The notes beneath the pieces were generated by a model, which saw nothing but the letters and a program-made list of their open reading frames with translations, made no database searches and was not told the DNA's origin. This document shows, piece after piece, positions 12,140-54,308 of a stretch of 64,000 nt of DNA (positions are counted from its first letter, which is position 1; the number at the start of each line of letters is the position of its first letter). Position numbers and translations under genes: made by a program. Origin of the DNA: Kryptolebias marmoratus (lineage: Eukaryota > Chordata > Actinopteri > Cyprinodontiformes > Rivulidae); contig NC_051439.1 of the NCBI RefSeq assembly GCF_001649575.2, positions 16,812,144 to 16,876,143 on the forward strand, written 5' to 3'.

Positions 12140-12720
12140 TGAGGGGTTTCCTTGAGTTCAGGGGAGAGGAGGGGTGAGGGGGTGAAGGGGGGAGGTTGGA
12201 AACAAGGTGATCTCCGTTCTGTGAGAGGAAGGCAAAACTCTTTCTTCAAACACCCAGGAGTTGTTGACGAGAATGTGTTAACTTTCAGTTTCAACTTTTT
12301 TTTTCCCCAACTGAAAATAAAAGATCCACTTAGTTTGCGCCTTTGCTTCCCTTTGAGTACACCGAGTCACACAAAGTAGCATAGGGCAAGGGGTTAAGCA
12401 TGTAATTCATCAAAATAAAATTAATAATGAGAAGGTCTCCCTCTTGGAAAGTGCTGGGGGAAAAAAAGATGTTTACTGCCAACTTGCCTGTGGTGACAGT
12501 AAACATTCCAGAGTGGGGCTGGAGTTTGGACTTGCCATTATCTGCCACAGCTGTGACAACGCCTGTTGGCTGCAGGTTTGTGGTTGGCCACATTGTGTTT
12601 ACCTGGAAATGAATCTGAAAAGCGACTGGACTGGGAAGGCACACAACCCGGCTAAATAAAACTGAGAGTGGTCATTGCATTGAGGGGGCAGTGGGAGGGA
12701 GTCCAAAGTTATTGCAGTTG
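12140..12720. promoter_or_regulatory. Candidate enhancer with three forkhead motifs
   Basis: A complex, non-repetitive block 3.6-4.2 kb upstream of foxa2 contains three exact TGTTTAC/GTAAACA forkhead sites at 12470-12476 (plus), 12499-12505 (minus) and 12596-12602 (plus), together with CAGCTG at 12549-12554. Family knowledge: FOXA proteins bind TGTTTAC and FOXA2 can act on its own locus. Whether this block is conserved or active is not known. Confidence 0.35.
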
Positions 12721-13359
12721 CCTTGGTGGGTCGGCACGCAAACACAGGCGTAAAGACACTAAGGATATCCTCAAATAGGCACCTTTTGATATTGAGAGGA
12801 ATGTGTCGAGGAATGCTGTTTGATATGTTTCATGTTGACTGTAACCAAGGCATCACAGATTCAATACTTGTCCCTTGTCATGTTAAAGGATCCTTGTTGA
12901 CCGCTGCCCTTCATCTATCAAACAAGATGACAAGTTATCTATGAGACCACAGGAGTAGAATGAGGAAGGATGGATCATGAGACATATGACACTGAAGATG
13001 CTTCTGTATTGGAGTCACGGTCCGAAAATATAACATAAAACAGATTTTTGTTAAGCTGTAAAATCTACGTTTGTCTTATGTGAAAGCTGAGTCAAGATTA
13101 CACTATTTTTTCTTCTTTTAATTTTTTTGCAATGTAACTACTTCTGCATGTTTGACCCACAATTTAAACTAATTCTATATGAAATGGTCTATATTAATTA
13201 CATGTATCTCCAAAACTTTACACTACATTCAGACATTTTACATGCCTGCACTCAGGACTCTTGACTCCTGTGATGTCTGAACTTTCTAAGAACCCTGAAT
13301 GGGATGTGTATTACAGCCAGAAGATTTAATATCATCAAATCAGCACATTGTTATTCATT

Positions 13360-13870
13360 GGTGGACCAACTGCAGAGTCAATACACATTTAATCACAGGC
13401 CGAAGGCAATTAAAACAGGAGGGGAGGGCAGGGGTGCTATGTTAATTAAAGATCCAGGCTCCCATGGGAAGCTCTGTGGCTAAATATCACCACAATCAAG
13501 CCCGTGCAATAATCCATGATGAGTTATTCACATGCAGCCACCATGCTCTCAGATCCTGTCTGTAAGGACAAGAGAGCAAACCTTGTGATTAAAAAGTTGT
13601 GAATCAGTATAGCCTTTCTAATCCAAAGTGTTTCAGGGGGCAACTGGTAGCATCCCTTTTAGTACGTTTTGATTTGTAATGCTGTCAGATTGAGCTGTCT
13701 AATCAAATCTATTGGATCGCAGCATCTATACACATCTTTCCTTTTTCCATCGGTCAATCAGTGAGTCATGGTCTGTCGCTGTCTAATCTGTATTCCAGGC
13801 AGAAGGGGCAAATTCAGGATTACGTCTGAATGCTGACCTGAACTCATCTCAAACAACAAGTCAGCCCCGT
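13360..13870. promoter_or_regulatory. Candidate conserved non-coding block
   Basis: Mixed-composition sequence without long simple runs between foxa2 and prkd3, including the homeodomain-like core TAATTAAA near 13,443. It has no open exon structure. It resembles the texture of conserved non-coding elements near developmental regulators; this is an impression only. Confidence 0.22.
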
Positions 13871-13944
13871 ATTCTCACATTTTGCAGAGCCATACAATGA
13901 AAATTTGCAGATAAATATGAAAAGACCTGATCCTGAATTTATTC

Positions 13945-13965
13945 ATATATATATATATATATATT
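13945..13965. repeat. (TA)n microsatellite
   Basis: About ten TA dinucleotides in an otherwise complex block. Confidence 0.9.
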
Positions 13966-15129
13966 ACATATATAGACGGAAATTAAGTTTGATATCTGGT
14001 CTTCATTACAAGAGAGCTGATATATTCAACCTTCATCCTCCTTCCTGGATGTCTGAGAGCCCATCCATATGCAGATGGCTGATTTGTAGTGTTTACAGAG
14101 GAGTACAGGGTGGTGGTGGTGATGGTGAGGGGAACTCAAAGACACTGCCTACGTGTCACCCCAGGAGCCTGGTGTTAAAGCCTTCCCCTCCAGAGCAACA
14201 ACATAAGTGTCCAATCTGTGTTTGCTTACCCGTGGACGCTGTCCTGGGCTAAAGGCCCATAAATTGTGCCTTTTTTTTTTTTTTTCATTTACAAGCCTCG
14301 ACAGCTAACAGGCTCTTGGGAACGGGAGCCCAGTGACACAGCCTCTCAACAGATTAGCACCTCATCAGCCTCCTGCAGCTTCGAACAAATACGGTCCCTG
14401 CCTCCTTCAAGACACAATAGAGCAGCTATTTCTAAACAGCCCCTTTAGCCACAAAACTTCCTGGTCAGGTCTTTCTCTAGGGCACAGCTGCATCAAGGAG
14501 GCCTTCTCTGAGCCCACCCCTACCCCAATTGGCAAGATGTGTGTGTTTCAGGTGAGCAAATATTGCCACTTGCCTGAGAGTTCAATGGCCATCCTTTTTC
14601 AGAAAGGAGGAGGAGGAGGTGGTGGTGTAAGGTTGCGTATTGTGCCTGCTTTGCAACAAGGGGTGGGTATGCGGCCTCACACATCAGCCCGTCCTCAGGA
14701 TGGGTCAGGGGGATTCTCCAGGCACAGCTGGAGTCAGCAAATCAAACATACCTGTGTAGCTCATCTGCATTTTCCCAGAGGAGAAGACCACTTGCAATTT
14801 TTATTTCTTCTCTCAAAATATTTCACAACAAAAGACACCTTTACACACCGCCTCAGACACACGGCTTTGTCTACTAAGGTTTTAGGGAAACATCTCATTT
14901 GGGACCATCTTTTAAAACACTAAAAATTCCTGTGAACTGATAAAGTTCCAGAAATTTTGATTATTAGGCAAAAGGCAAAGACAAAGAGCATAATAGTATT
15001 CACACAGGCATCCGAAATTAAGGATTGCATATTGCCAGCCATTTTTTATACCAGAGTTTTAGACAATCTTATGATAAGAAGGAATGGAGTTATAGCTGTT
15101 TTGGTCAAATGACATTATGCACAATCTCA

Positions 15130-15400
15130 TGCAATACTGCAGGATTTCACAGGATCTGGTCATACTTTAATTAAGTATGAGTTGAAAAGGCTTCTCCCAC
15201 ACTACATTTAGCTCAGTATCAGTAAAACTGGCTGAGTTATAGTCATTTTTGTGTTGGATAAAGTTGATTAGTTGTTTTGGCCATTTTGAATTGAGTTGAC
15301 TCCAAAAGTTAGTTCATGAGATATTTTGCTAACGCTACAGACAAACAAACCTAGGAATACACACTAATATGGGCAAAAACATTATCACTTTCAGCTGCAT
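15130..15400 (+). repeat. Dispersed repeat family, copy A
   Basis: Shares gagatattttgctaac and atgggcaaaaacattatc with copy D at 22440-22740, in the same order and spacing class. It also has gagttgactccaaaagtta, comparable with gactgactccaaa in copy C. The family is a diverged interspersed repeat of unknown class; no terminal repeats or coding capacity are visible. Confidence 0.7.
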
Positions 15401-16565
15401 TGCACTTGTTTGTCATTTAAGCCTTACATCAGTCTTAGGGAACCGTCAGATATTTGAGGCAGTCTGTTTTGTTGTTGGATAGCAAAAAAAAAAAAAAAAA
15501 ATTGTGTAACAAAAGCCATTACATACACAATTTATTGGCTTGCTATATTTTTTACGCTTTAGCCTTAGTGGTGAGCAGATATCTTGAAAACATGTTATAT
15601 AACTATATTTTAAATGCTTAATTTTAGTTATAACTGACTTAAATTCTGAGTTATGATTCTCGATTGACTGCTCGTCATCTTCATAGTAGTGTGAAGACAA
15701 AAGGTCAAAGTCAAATGGCGCACCAACAAGACTCTCAAATAAAGACCAGGCTAAGGAAGAAAAGGAGCAGCTTAGATAAAGGCTACAGGCCTATGGCTTC
15801 AGCCAGCAGCACATTGGGTCAGAAGATGATGTGTCAGTGTGGACTGAGGACTGACTTGATCCCCCCCTCCCCTGGAAGTCAAACAGAAGTGTGGGTATAG
15901 CCATGTCCTGGGAGGCCTCCTCTGCCATCACAGTGAAATGGAACTGGCCCAGTAAGCAAACAAGATCTCTCCCCCATCTCTCCCTCAAGCCCAGACCAAC
16001 CTTGTCTGGGTGATGGGTTTTTCTGTTGTTCTGTTTGTTTGCTTGTTTGGTCTCAAGCACACAGATATCCAGCATGGGGTAAAGAAGAGAAGTGGAGGAG
16101 AGGAGGTGGACAGGTGGATGTAGAGGCAGGGAGGGAGGCATAGGGATGCATAACATACAGGCTTCCAAGAGAGGCAAAAGAGCTGCCGAGAGCCAGGCAA
16201 AGCTGCTCGACAAATACACACACACACACCAGGATCAGAGAGAAAGTTTGCTGGTTTAGAATGGTTTTTATCCATGCAAATTAAAAATTTAATTTTATCT
16301 GTTTCACTGTTTGCTTTTAAACACTCAAATGTCTACACAGGTTTGTTAAAAATGTTAAAAACTAGGAGAAATAACTTAAATGTGTGCTTTAAATCCATAT
16401 TAACGTGGCAAAATCTTTTCACCTACATTTTTCATTATCAAGCAATCTTCCAAAGAAAAGTATTCTCTATACTTTAAGTGAGCTAACAACAGAGAGTGAC
16501 ACCTACTGGTGACAGAGAGAACTGTTTTCCTAAGAAAAAAAAATACTTTGCACTGTGTAAGCGTA

Positions 16566-16620
16566 ATCTATCTATCCATCTATCCATTGTCTTCACCCGC
16601 TTCTCCTATCCGAGCAAATT
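16566..16620 (+). repeat. Short fragment of a common fish interspersed repeat
   Basis: ctatctatccatctatccat followed by a cttctcctatccg segment resembles the widespread fish repeat whose core reads like ATCCATCCAT...CTTCCGCTTATCCG. Only about 55 bases are present. Confidence 0.4.
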
Positions 16621-18012
16621 ATGGTTCATAACACCATAAATTATGCCTGCTGCCTTCTGCAGAATTCCTGTCATTGTAATCAAAGGTTTTTTGCTGTTGT
16701 TTTGTTTTGTGTTTTTGAGAGGGTGAATTTAATATTTGTGCTTCAACAATATGGTAAAAAAAAAAAAGCATCAAAGATCCCATCCAGACACGTTAACAAG
16801 TACACAAGAAGTTTGTTTCTTTCATGCGTTCTTCTACAAAAATATTCAATAATACCGTCTGTGGGGGAAAAAGAATGAGCTTTTAACAGAAACATCTGAA
16901 AAGAAAGGTCATTTAAAAAAGGTTTAAGTAGATATAAAACATCTAACTTCTCAAAAGTCACATGTGTAATGTAGTTTCCACACGTGGATTGCTTTTATGG
17001 TGGGATTTCACATGATGTCTTAAAAGTCTGAGTGCTGTCAGTGTTAAATTAGGTTTATACAATGAGCATATTTATCTTCAGTGAAAAGCATTACTGACTT
17101 TTACACTTCTGTCTTGCCAGAGGAGGGAGGCATTTCATTTGTTTTACCAAAGATCTTCACTTATTTTCAATGAACTTAATGTTGCAGACTCAACTTCGAG
17201 TCTGCAATATTAACTGTTAACTGTTAACTGCAGCCAGAAAGAAAACCATGCAATGCTGTTTTTTTCTGTTTTGCATTATGACAATGTTGTTTTATTATGT
17301 GCATGCTTTTTCTTCCCTACTTAAAAAAACAGGACAGCTCTAAGCTCTGCAACAACTGCAGGCTCATGCGCTCATCACGGCAACTTGAATCCTGAGCACT
17401 GGTTTCTTTAAATCCAAAAGGAAAAAATGTACGTGTTGTTAAATGCAAAGGAATTGTTAGGTAAACTACAATATATGACCTTTTGTCTTGTCACACTGGT
17501 AGTTATGATAATATTAAAAAAACTTAATAAATATTCAGTAGTTCTTCTGGTTTTGCAAGGCTTGTTATGACTTCTAGCTGCGTTGAGCTAGAATTAAAAG
17601 AAACACATGTTAAGTATTGTTCTAAAATAGTGACAGATGTCTTTTCTCTAGTATTTTATGATGAACAGTACCTTCAAACAGTTCAGAAAAAGGACATTTT
17701 ATTCATTCAGACTGGAGCCAAGCAGTTATTTGATGCTAGAATCAAAGAAATGTTCAGTGGGAACGACAGCTTTTATCGCAAGTGATTTCAAAGTCTTCCA
17801 CAAACCCCCCTCGGTCCCCACCGCCCCCTTTACTGTGTCATTACTGTTTCGTGGTGAGCAAACTGCTCGGTGTGGCGCAACAATCACATCCAGCTGCTGA
17901 AAAGGGTTTCTGACAAGTGAAACTACCACACACCACACATGATGCACAAAATACAAACTTCAGGTGTTTCTGTGCACAAATCTGAAGCTGGTCTTTGCAC
18001 TTTGTGATGCAA

Positions 18013-19391
18013 TTTATTTAAAGATACAACAGAAAGGAACTGAAGTCTTAGAACAGATGTTTCATTTACTGTTAAGTTTTAATGTCATTGGTATGCACTG
18101 AAATATACAAAACACTGACATCTGCCAATCCAGTGGCAAAAAAGGAGGGAAAATGACAAAAGGAAACTGAAACACACTCCCAAACCACACAAACAGAGCA
18201 AACTACAAGACTGTAGGGCTATGAATCCCCATGTGGACTCTTTGGTTTCTACTCTCGTCTGTTCTTGACAGAAATGGTGTCTAATTCGTTCAGACAACAA
18301 GAAACAGGGACTTGGAAAACTTTATGTAGCTATCCACATAAACACTCTTTTGCAAAAAGCTTCAAAAATTCAACAAAACTGAAAAAATTCCCAAAAAAAA
18401 GAGGGATACAGACAGATGACGATGCAAGAGTCCTCTGCTTGTTTTAACCTCAGTTTGAGGAGGTGTATTGGCTTCATTGAACATGTTCAGGAATACAGTC
18501 TTCACAAGAAATTCACAATCTTGAATTAGAAAAAAAAAACAGCTGGGAACAACATTTGGTAACCAGTTTTGAATTCTCTTGGTCTTTTTCTGCAAGGAGC
18601 AGTTGATCAAACTTAAAAATACTAGCTGCCACTATCAGACCAAACCTAAAATCATTTTTAAAAGATAACTGCAGCTAATTCCCACTTTGAAACTTTGCAC
18701 CTACAGTGGAAATGTAAAAACTTTTTGCTCTCTGTAGCAGCGAATAGTGTTTCTATTCAATTGCTATGCTTATATAGTGCAAAATCCTACTGCAATTGCT
18801 AAAAACATAAAAGAACATAGGTGATAGTTCCAGTTCATGCCGAAGGACAGTTTCACAAACAGTTCAGGAGTGAGAACAAACTAATTCTCAGACTGTAAAT
18901 CTCTTGTGAAAAGAGCCCTTTACTCCTGGTGTAAGACTTTATTTTTGTTGCCGATTTCCTCTTTTGCATCAAGACCATTGTGCAACACTGTCCAGAATTA
19001 TATCTACATTAGCATATTTAGTTATCAGGCTTGGCTTTCGACTTGAGATTGTCCTGAAGACTGAACCAAAACTGAGCAAGTCCATGGAATGTTTGCAGAC
19101 TTTACAATAAGGAAGAAAGGACACTCCTCTCTCCTGACAGTCACTTAATGCATTTCTGCGACAGACGACTCTCCACCTGCTCACCGAAGCGGTGTGTCAT
19201 ACTGCAAAATCGGTTGGGTTTTTCCCACTTTCAAAGCATCTGGAGAGGAATTCTCCACTTGATCGGCTTTGATCTGTTTCCAGAACAAACAGTTCTGGAG
19301 GGAAAATCTGCCGCTCCCAAAGCGTCTTGCAAAAAGTCCCCGTGACAATCCCCGTCCATGATACAAATGATGCAGTACATGCTATTAGCCA
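18013..19391 (-). other. Probable prkd3 3' UTR
   Basis: Non-coding sequence directly downstream of the prkd3 stop. Minus-strand AATAAA hexamers at 18938-18943 and 18013-18018 would give 3' UTRs of about 0.45 and 1.4 kb. The choice between them cannot be made from sequence alone. Confidence 0.4.
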
Positions 19392-50819
<31,428 letters not shown>

Positions 50820-51477
50820 TGAGGTTTCTTCCAGTTGCAACGCGAGAGGCTGAATTGTGGCAGATGCAGTGAAGGCTAGCAGTCTCCTCGGACAGACTGG
50901 TTGCGTGGAAAATGCTTGCTCCTCATCAGCTAGAGCGAGTCAGCACTGTTTATTTGTGTTTATGCTATTTATCCTATCCACCCACCTGAGCTCACACAAC
51001 ACATGCATTATTAACCGGCTGGGCAGGTGATGGAGAAAAAGTCCACAGATTTCTGCAGGAAAGTCACCGCAGCAAACTTCATATCCTGGAGATTTGCTCC
51101 TTCTCTTTACTGAAGTTAGTAATCCACTCTGACCACAGGAAACCTGTCTCCACAAACATACAAACACAGACACATAAACACTGTTATTCTGACAATAAAA
51201 AGTAGGGGAAAACAGTGAATCTGCTCCTGTTCTTGTAGACATTCTTTAAAAGTGTGAATGCTGATTTGGCATTTACACAACTGTGTTCCTGTTTAGACTC
51301 TTTTGGACATTTTCTGCTATCAAACTATTTTTGCATACTTTGTGTCATTTTAACCATTCATGTACCAAAACATTTGGCTCGATTAGGACTACTGTGCTAG
51401 GGCTTTAATACTTTCATATTATTTATCTTTATTTACAAAAGATTTCCCCATACTTGCACTATTTACGTCTTCCTTTG

Positions 51478-51690
51478 CTCCTTTTAGCTACATGTGAATT
51501 TAAGCTACAGTTTTGCTAATTTTGACTTTTAGCTACTGTTTTGCCCATTTTAGCTCTTAGCTGCAGTTCTGCTAAGTTTATTTTTTAGCTAGGATTTTGC
51601 TACATCTAGCTCTAAGCTGCTGTTCTGCCTATTTTAGCTTTTCGCTATTGTTTTGCTGATCACAACATCTGTTCTGCCTGTTTCAACTTT
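51478..51690 (+). repeat. Degenerate minisatellite (unit about 30 bp)
   Basis: Six to seven imperfect units around tttagctactgttttgc, with interspersed attttagctctt, run head to tail between prkd3 coding exon 1 and its putative promoter. Units differ by substitutions and small indels. Confidence 0.75.
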
Positions 51691-52439
51691 ACCAATTCAG
51701 ATAATAATTCAGAAACACTTTACAGTAAGGGTACCAGCTTATTAATTAAGCTGTAAACATTTTAAAACTATTAATAAGTATTATATAAACAAAAAAAACA
51801 TTACTAAACAGCAATAAAACATAAAACAAGTAAATTAAGAGAAAAAAGTAAGTTTAACAATTAGAAACACATTACATTTACTCAAATGAATAACAGTACT
51901 GTTGATTTTGCCAAAATAAAGCTGATTTATAAATGCCTAATGATGATTTGCAAAGTGGTACCTCAAAGCATTCTTTAAAATATTCAGTTTTCACACTGCA
52001 CTTTCAAAGAAAACGTTATTTCTCTATTTCTAATTTTGTTTCTTGTTTTTTAGAATTGTTCTTGAAACAGACAGCAAGAAGCAAAAACCACTTATGAAGT
52101 ATCACATGTTGCTGCTGCCATCTCTGGTTTTGTTAGTTTAAAACTTTCTCCTGAGGCCTATTTGTAAACGCACCACGCCAAAGGAGCCAATTCTTACACA
52201 TAACTTATAATATTTATATTAACCCTTTGTCAAGTTGTTCTTATGGCATTCTTTACTGTTCTGAGCAGTGAAGCTCAGAGCAGTCAGGAGTTCAGAGAGC
52301 GGCTCATTGAACGAATTCAAACTTCACAAACATCTGGAACCAAGGCGTTTGAACATCTGCACCCCTCCCACTTTCGATTGGCTCTCCGGCAGGATTCGAG
52401 TGGAGAGAATGCCATCAAAACAAGTTATACAAGCCCTGA

Positions 52440-53110
52440 AAAGGCACTTTGTGAGGGCTCTCTTTTGTCGCAGCTCGACCTCCTCCGTCTAAAGTCCGGT
52501 TTGAAAGCCGAGCGTCGCCACAAACACGCTCCTGACGCGATACTTTACCTCCACTCCCAGCGAACAGCGCTTTTCTCTCCATCGCGACGCAGCCGAGGGT
52601 GAAACTTTTCAACTCCATCAACTGAGGGAAGTCTGAAGTTTGCTCTTCTGCGGTTCTTTGTGTGTGTGCGTGAGTGTGTGCGTGTTTCTTTGCTTGGGAA
52701 GTCAGGCAAAAAAAAAAAAAAAAGCGCTGCGTCGTCGCCTATATCTGCCAAACACCAGCTGAACTTGTTGACTTCCTCGGACAAACGGGGCGCTCCATTT
52801 AATTTCTCTTATCTTTTGATTGCAGTTTGTAAATTCATGCGCATCTTATTATCCTTCCAGCTGTGACTACTCCCCCCGTTTGACGAAGGAGGGGAAAAAG
52901 AAAAAGAGAGAAGAGAGAGAGAGAGAGATGGAGAAGCGGTCCTCGCTGGGGTTTGGAGTCTTTATTATCTCCGCATAAGTGACTTTCCATGAGTAGGGAG
53001 GAAAACTTGAACTACAGTTCATGTGAAGCAATGGGGGCTCGGACCAGTGCGCATGCGCGTTTCTTTTCCGTTATATCAACTTGGCCGTGCCAGAAAAAAA
53101 AAAAATCCAT
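52440..53110 (-). promoter_or_regulatory. Probable prkd3 promoter and non-coding first exon
   Basis: A locally CpG-richer block about 1.7 kb upstream of the prkd3 start codon. On the minus strand a donor (GAG/gtaaag, exon edge at 52549) can pair with an acceptor (aattcag, exon edge at 50849) just before the start codon, suggesting a 5' UTR exon in this block spliced to coding exon 1. A short (GA)n run lies near 52,912. The start site is not resolved and no transcript evidence is available. Confidence 0.5.
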
Positions 53111-54279
53111 ATGACCCGGATCGGTTTAGGTCGGGTTGGCTTTTCAAACTGAGGTGCGTGAGTTTAATGATAGGAATCGTGTTTGCTCCCAACTATTTTC
53201 ACTTTGTGTTAAGAATCTGACCATTAAAGTCACTTCTCTGGTGTTTTTGTTTGTCTTAACCCTTCCATAGCTGTGCAAAACAAACAAACATACAAAAAAG
53301 TTCTGGGAAACAGGCTTTTGCTGCAGAGCTAATTGGAAAAAGGTTACTGCAGGAGTTAACTGTATGGCAAGCCAGTGTGTCATATAATAGTTTCACAAGT
53401 TCGTCAAAGCCAGATAGTCAAAATGATTGTTTCAGCAAGAAAATCAACATGTCAGACAACCTAAACACCACTTTTCTAATTCCTGCGTTTTGGCTCTTCA
53501 GCTCTAGATATCCACACGTACATTTGTCCTATCTAGAATAAACACTGTGGATATCTGAAACAGAATGTCTAAGTTTAATACGTTTAATTTTAGATAACCA
53601 AAGTGAATGGAAAAACTTTCAGATATTTCTGCTATGATTTCTGACATTCAAAAACCAATTTCACCTGCAAAAATACGCTTGGGTAATATCAAAAAATCAT
53701 ATTATTTAATTAAAACTAAATTTTGACAGGGACAACTGTTGTTATCAGTATCTTCAAATAGTGCTCAAGTTTCAGGTCATCCCTCTTTGTATTTTTTTCC
53801 CTATAAGCTCCTTTTAAGATCTGTTATTGTCCCTTTTCAATTTGTTTTTTATTCTCTAAGTTTTATTATTACATTTTCATCGGGTTAAGCTGCAAACCTA
53901 ATGTTGTTGCTTTGTATAATAATTGCAATGACAATAAAGGATATTTTATTCTTTGTTATTCTATTCTATAAAAAGTAATAAAAAGCTAGATGTGATTATA
54001 TGCTACAAGAACTGCCTTACCAGGGAGCCATTCTTTACAACTGACTACTAATGATTGACATAAAAACAGGAAAAGAGATTTTGCAATTATTTTGCTTTTC
54101 TGTTATCCAGCTGCCATGTGATAGCAGATTACAAAACAACATTTTTAGGAACTTGTCTTTCAGTTATTCTTTCTATAAACGATGAAGCAATTCAGTTGTG
54201 ACTTGAAGGACAGATTAAGGGAAATGATCCGTGTGCATACAAATAAAAAAACTAACAAGTTGAAAGTCTCTGTGCAGAG
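52930..54279. other. Intergenic DNA between prkd3 and mocs3
   Basis: mocs3 and prkd3 are transcribed in the same direction, with the mocs3 3' end about 1.3 kb from the prkd3 promoter region. No gene, RNA or clear repeat was recognised here; the stretch 53,400-54,280 is AT-rich. Confidence 0.55.
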
Positions 54280-54285
54280 TTTATT
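54280..54285 (-). terminator. Candidate mocs3 polyadenylation signal
   Basis: AATAAA on the minus strand begins only about 24 nt after the mocs3 TGA, implying a very short 3' UTR. Further AATAAA matches lie near 53,946. Confidence 0.4.
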
Positions 54286-54308
54286 AGCCAAATATGATGT
54301 AAAACGCC

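Larger units (their letters stand above)
10713..18012. other. Intergenic DNA between foxa2 and prkd3
   Basis: No gene was recognised. Contents noted separately are the forkhead-motif block, complex patches and one copy of a dispersed repeat. The long open stretches here (145 codons at 11518-11955; 196 codons at 14333-14923) lack any family resemblance. Confidence 0.6.

Noticed and set aside
14333..14923. 196-codon open frame between foxa2 and prkd3
   Set aside because: No family resemblance, with a run of Gly from a GGA/GGT repeat and overlapping open frames; more likely a complex non-coding block.
16214..16230. Short (CA)n run
   Set aside because: Only about eight units; too short to merit a feature.
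52545..52784. Possible upstream coding exon of prkd3 on the minus strand
   Set aside because: The frame has no resemblance to PKD N-termini, and family comparison places the start at MSASS in the next exon; more likely 5' UTR.
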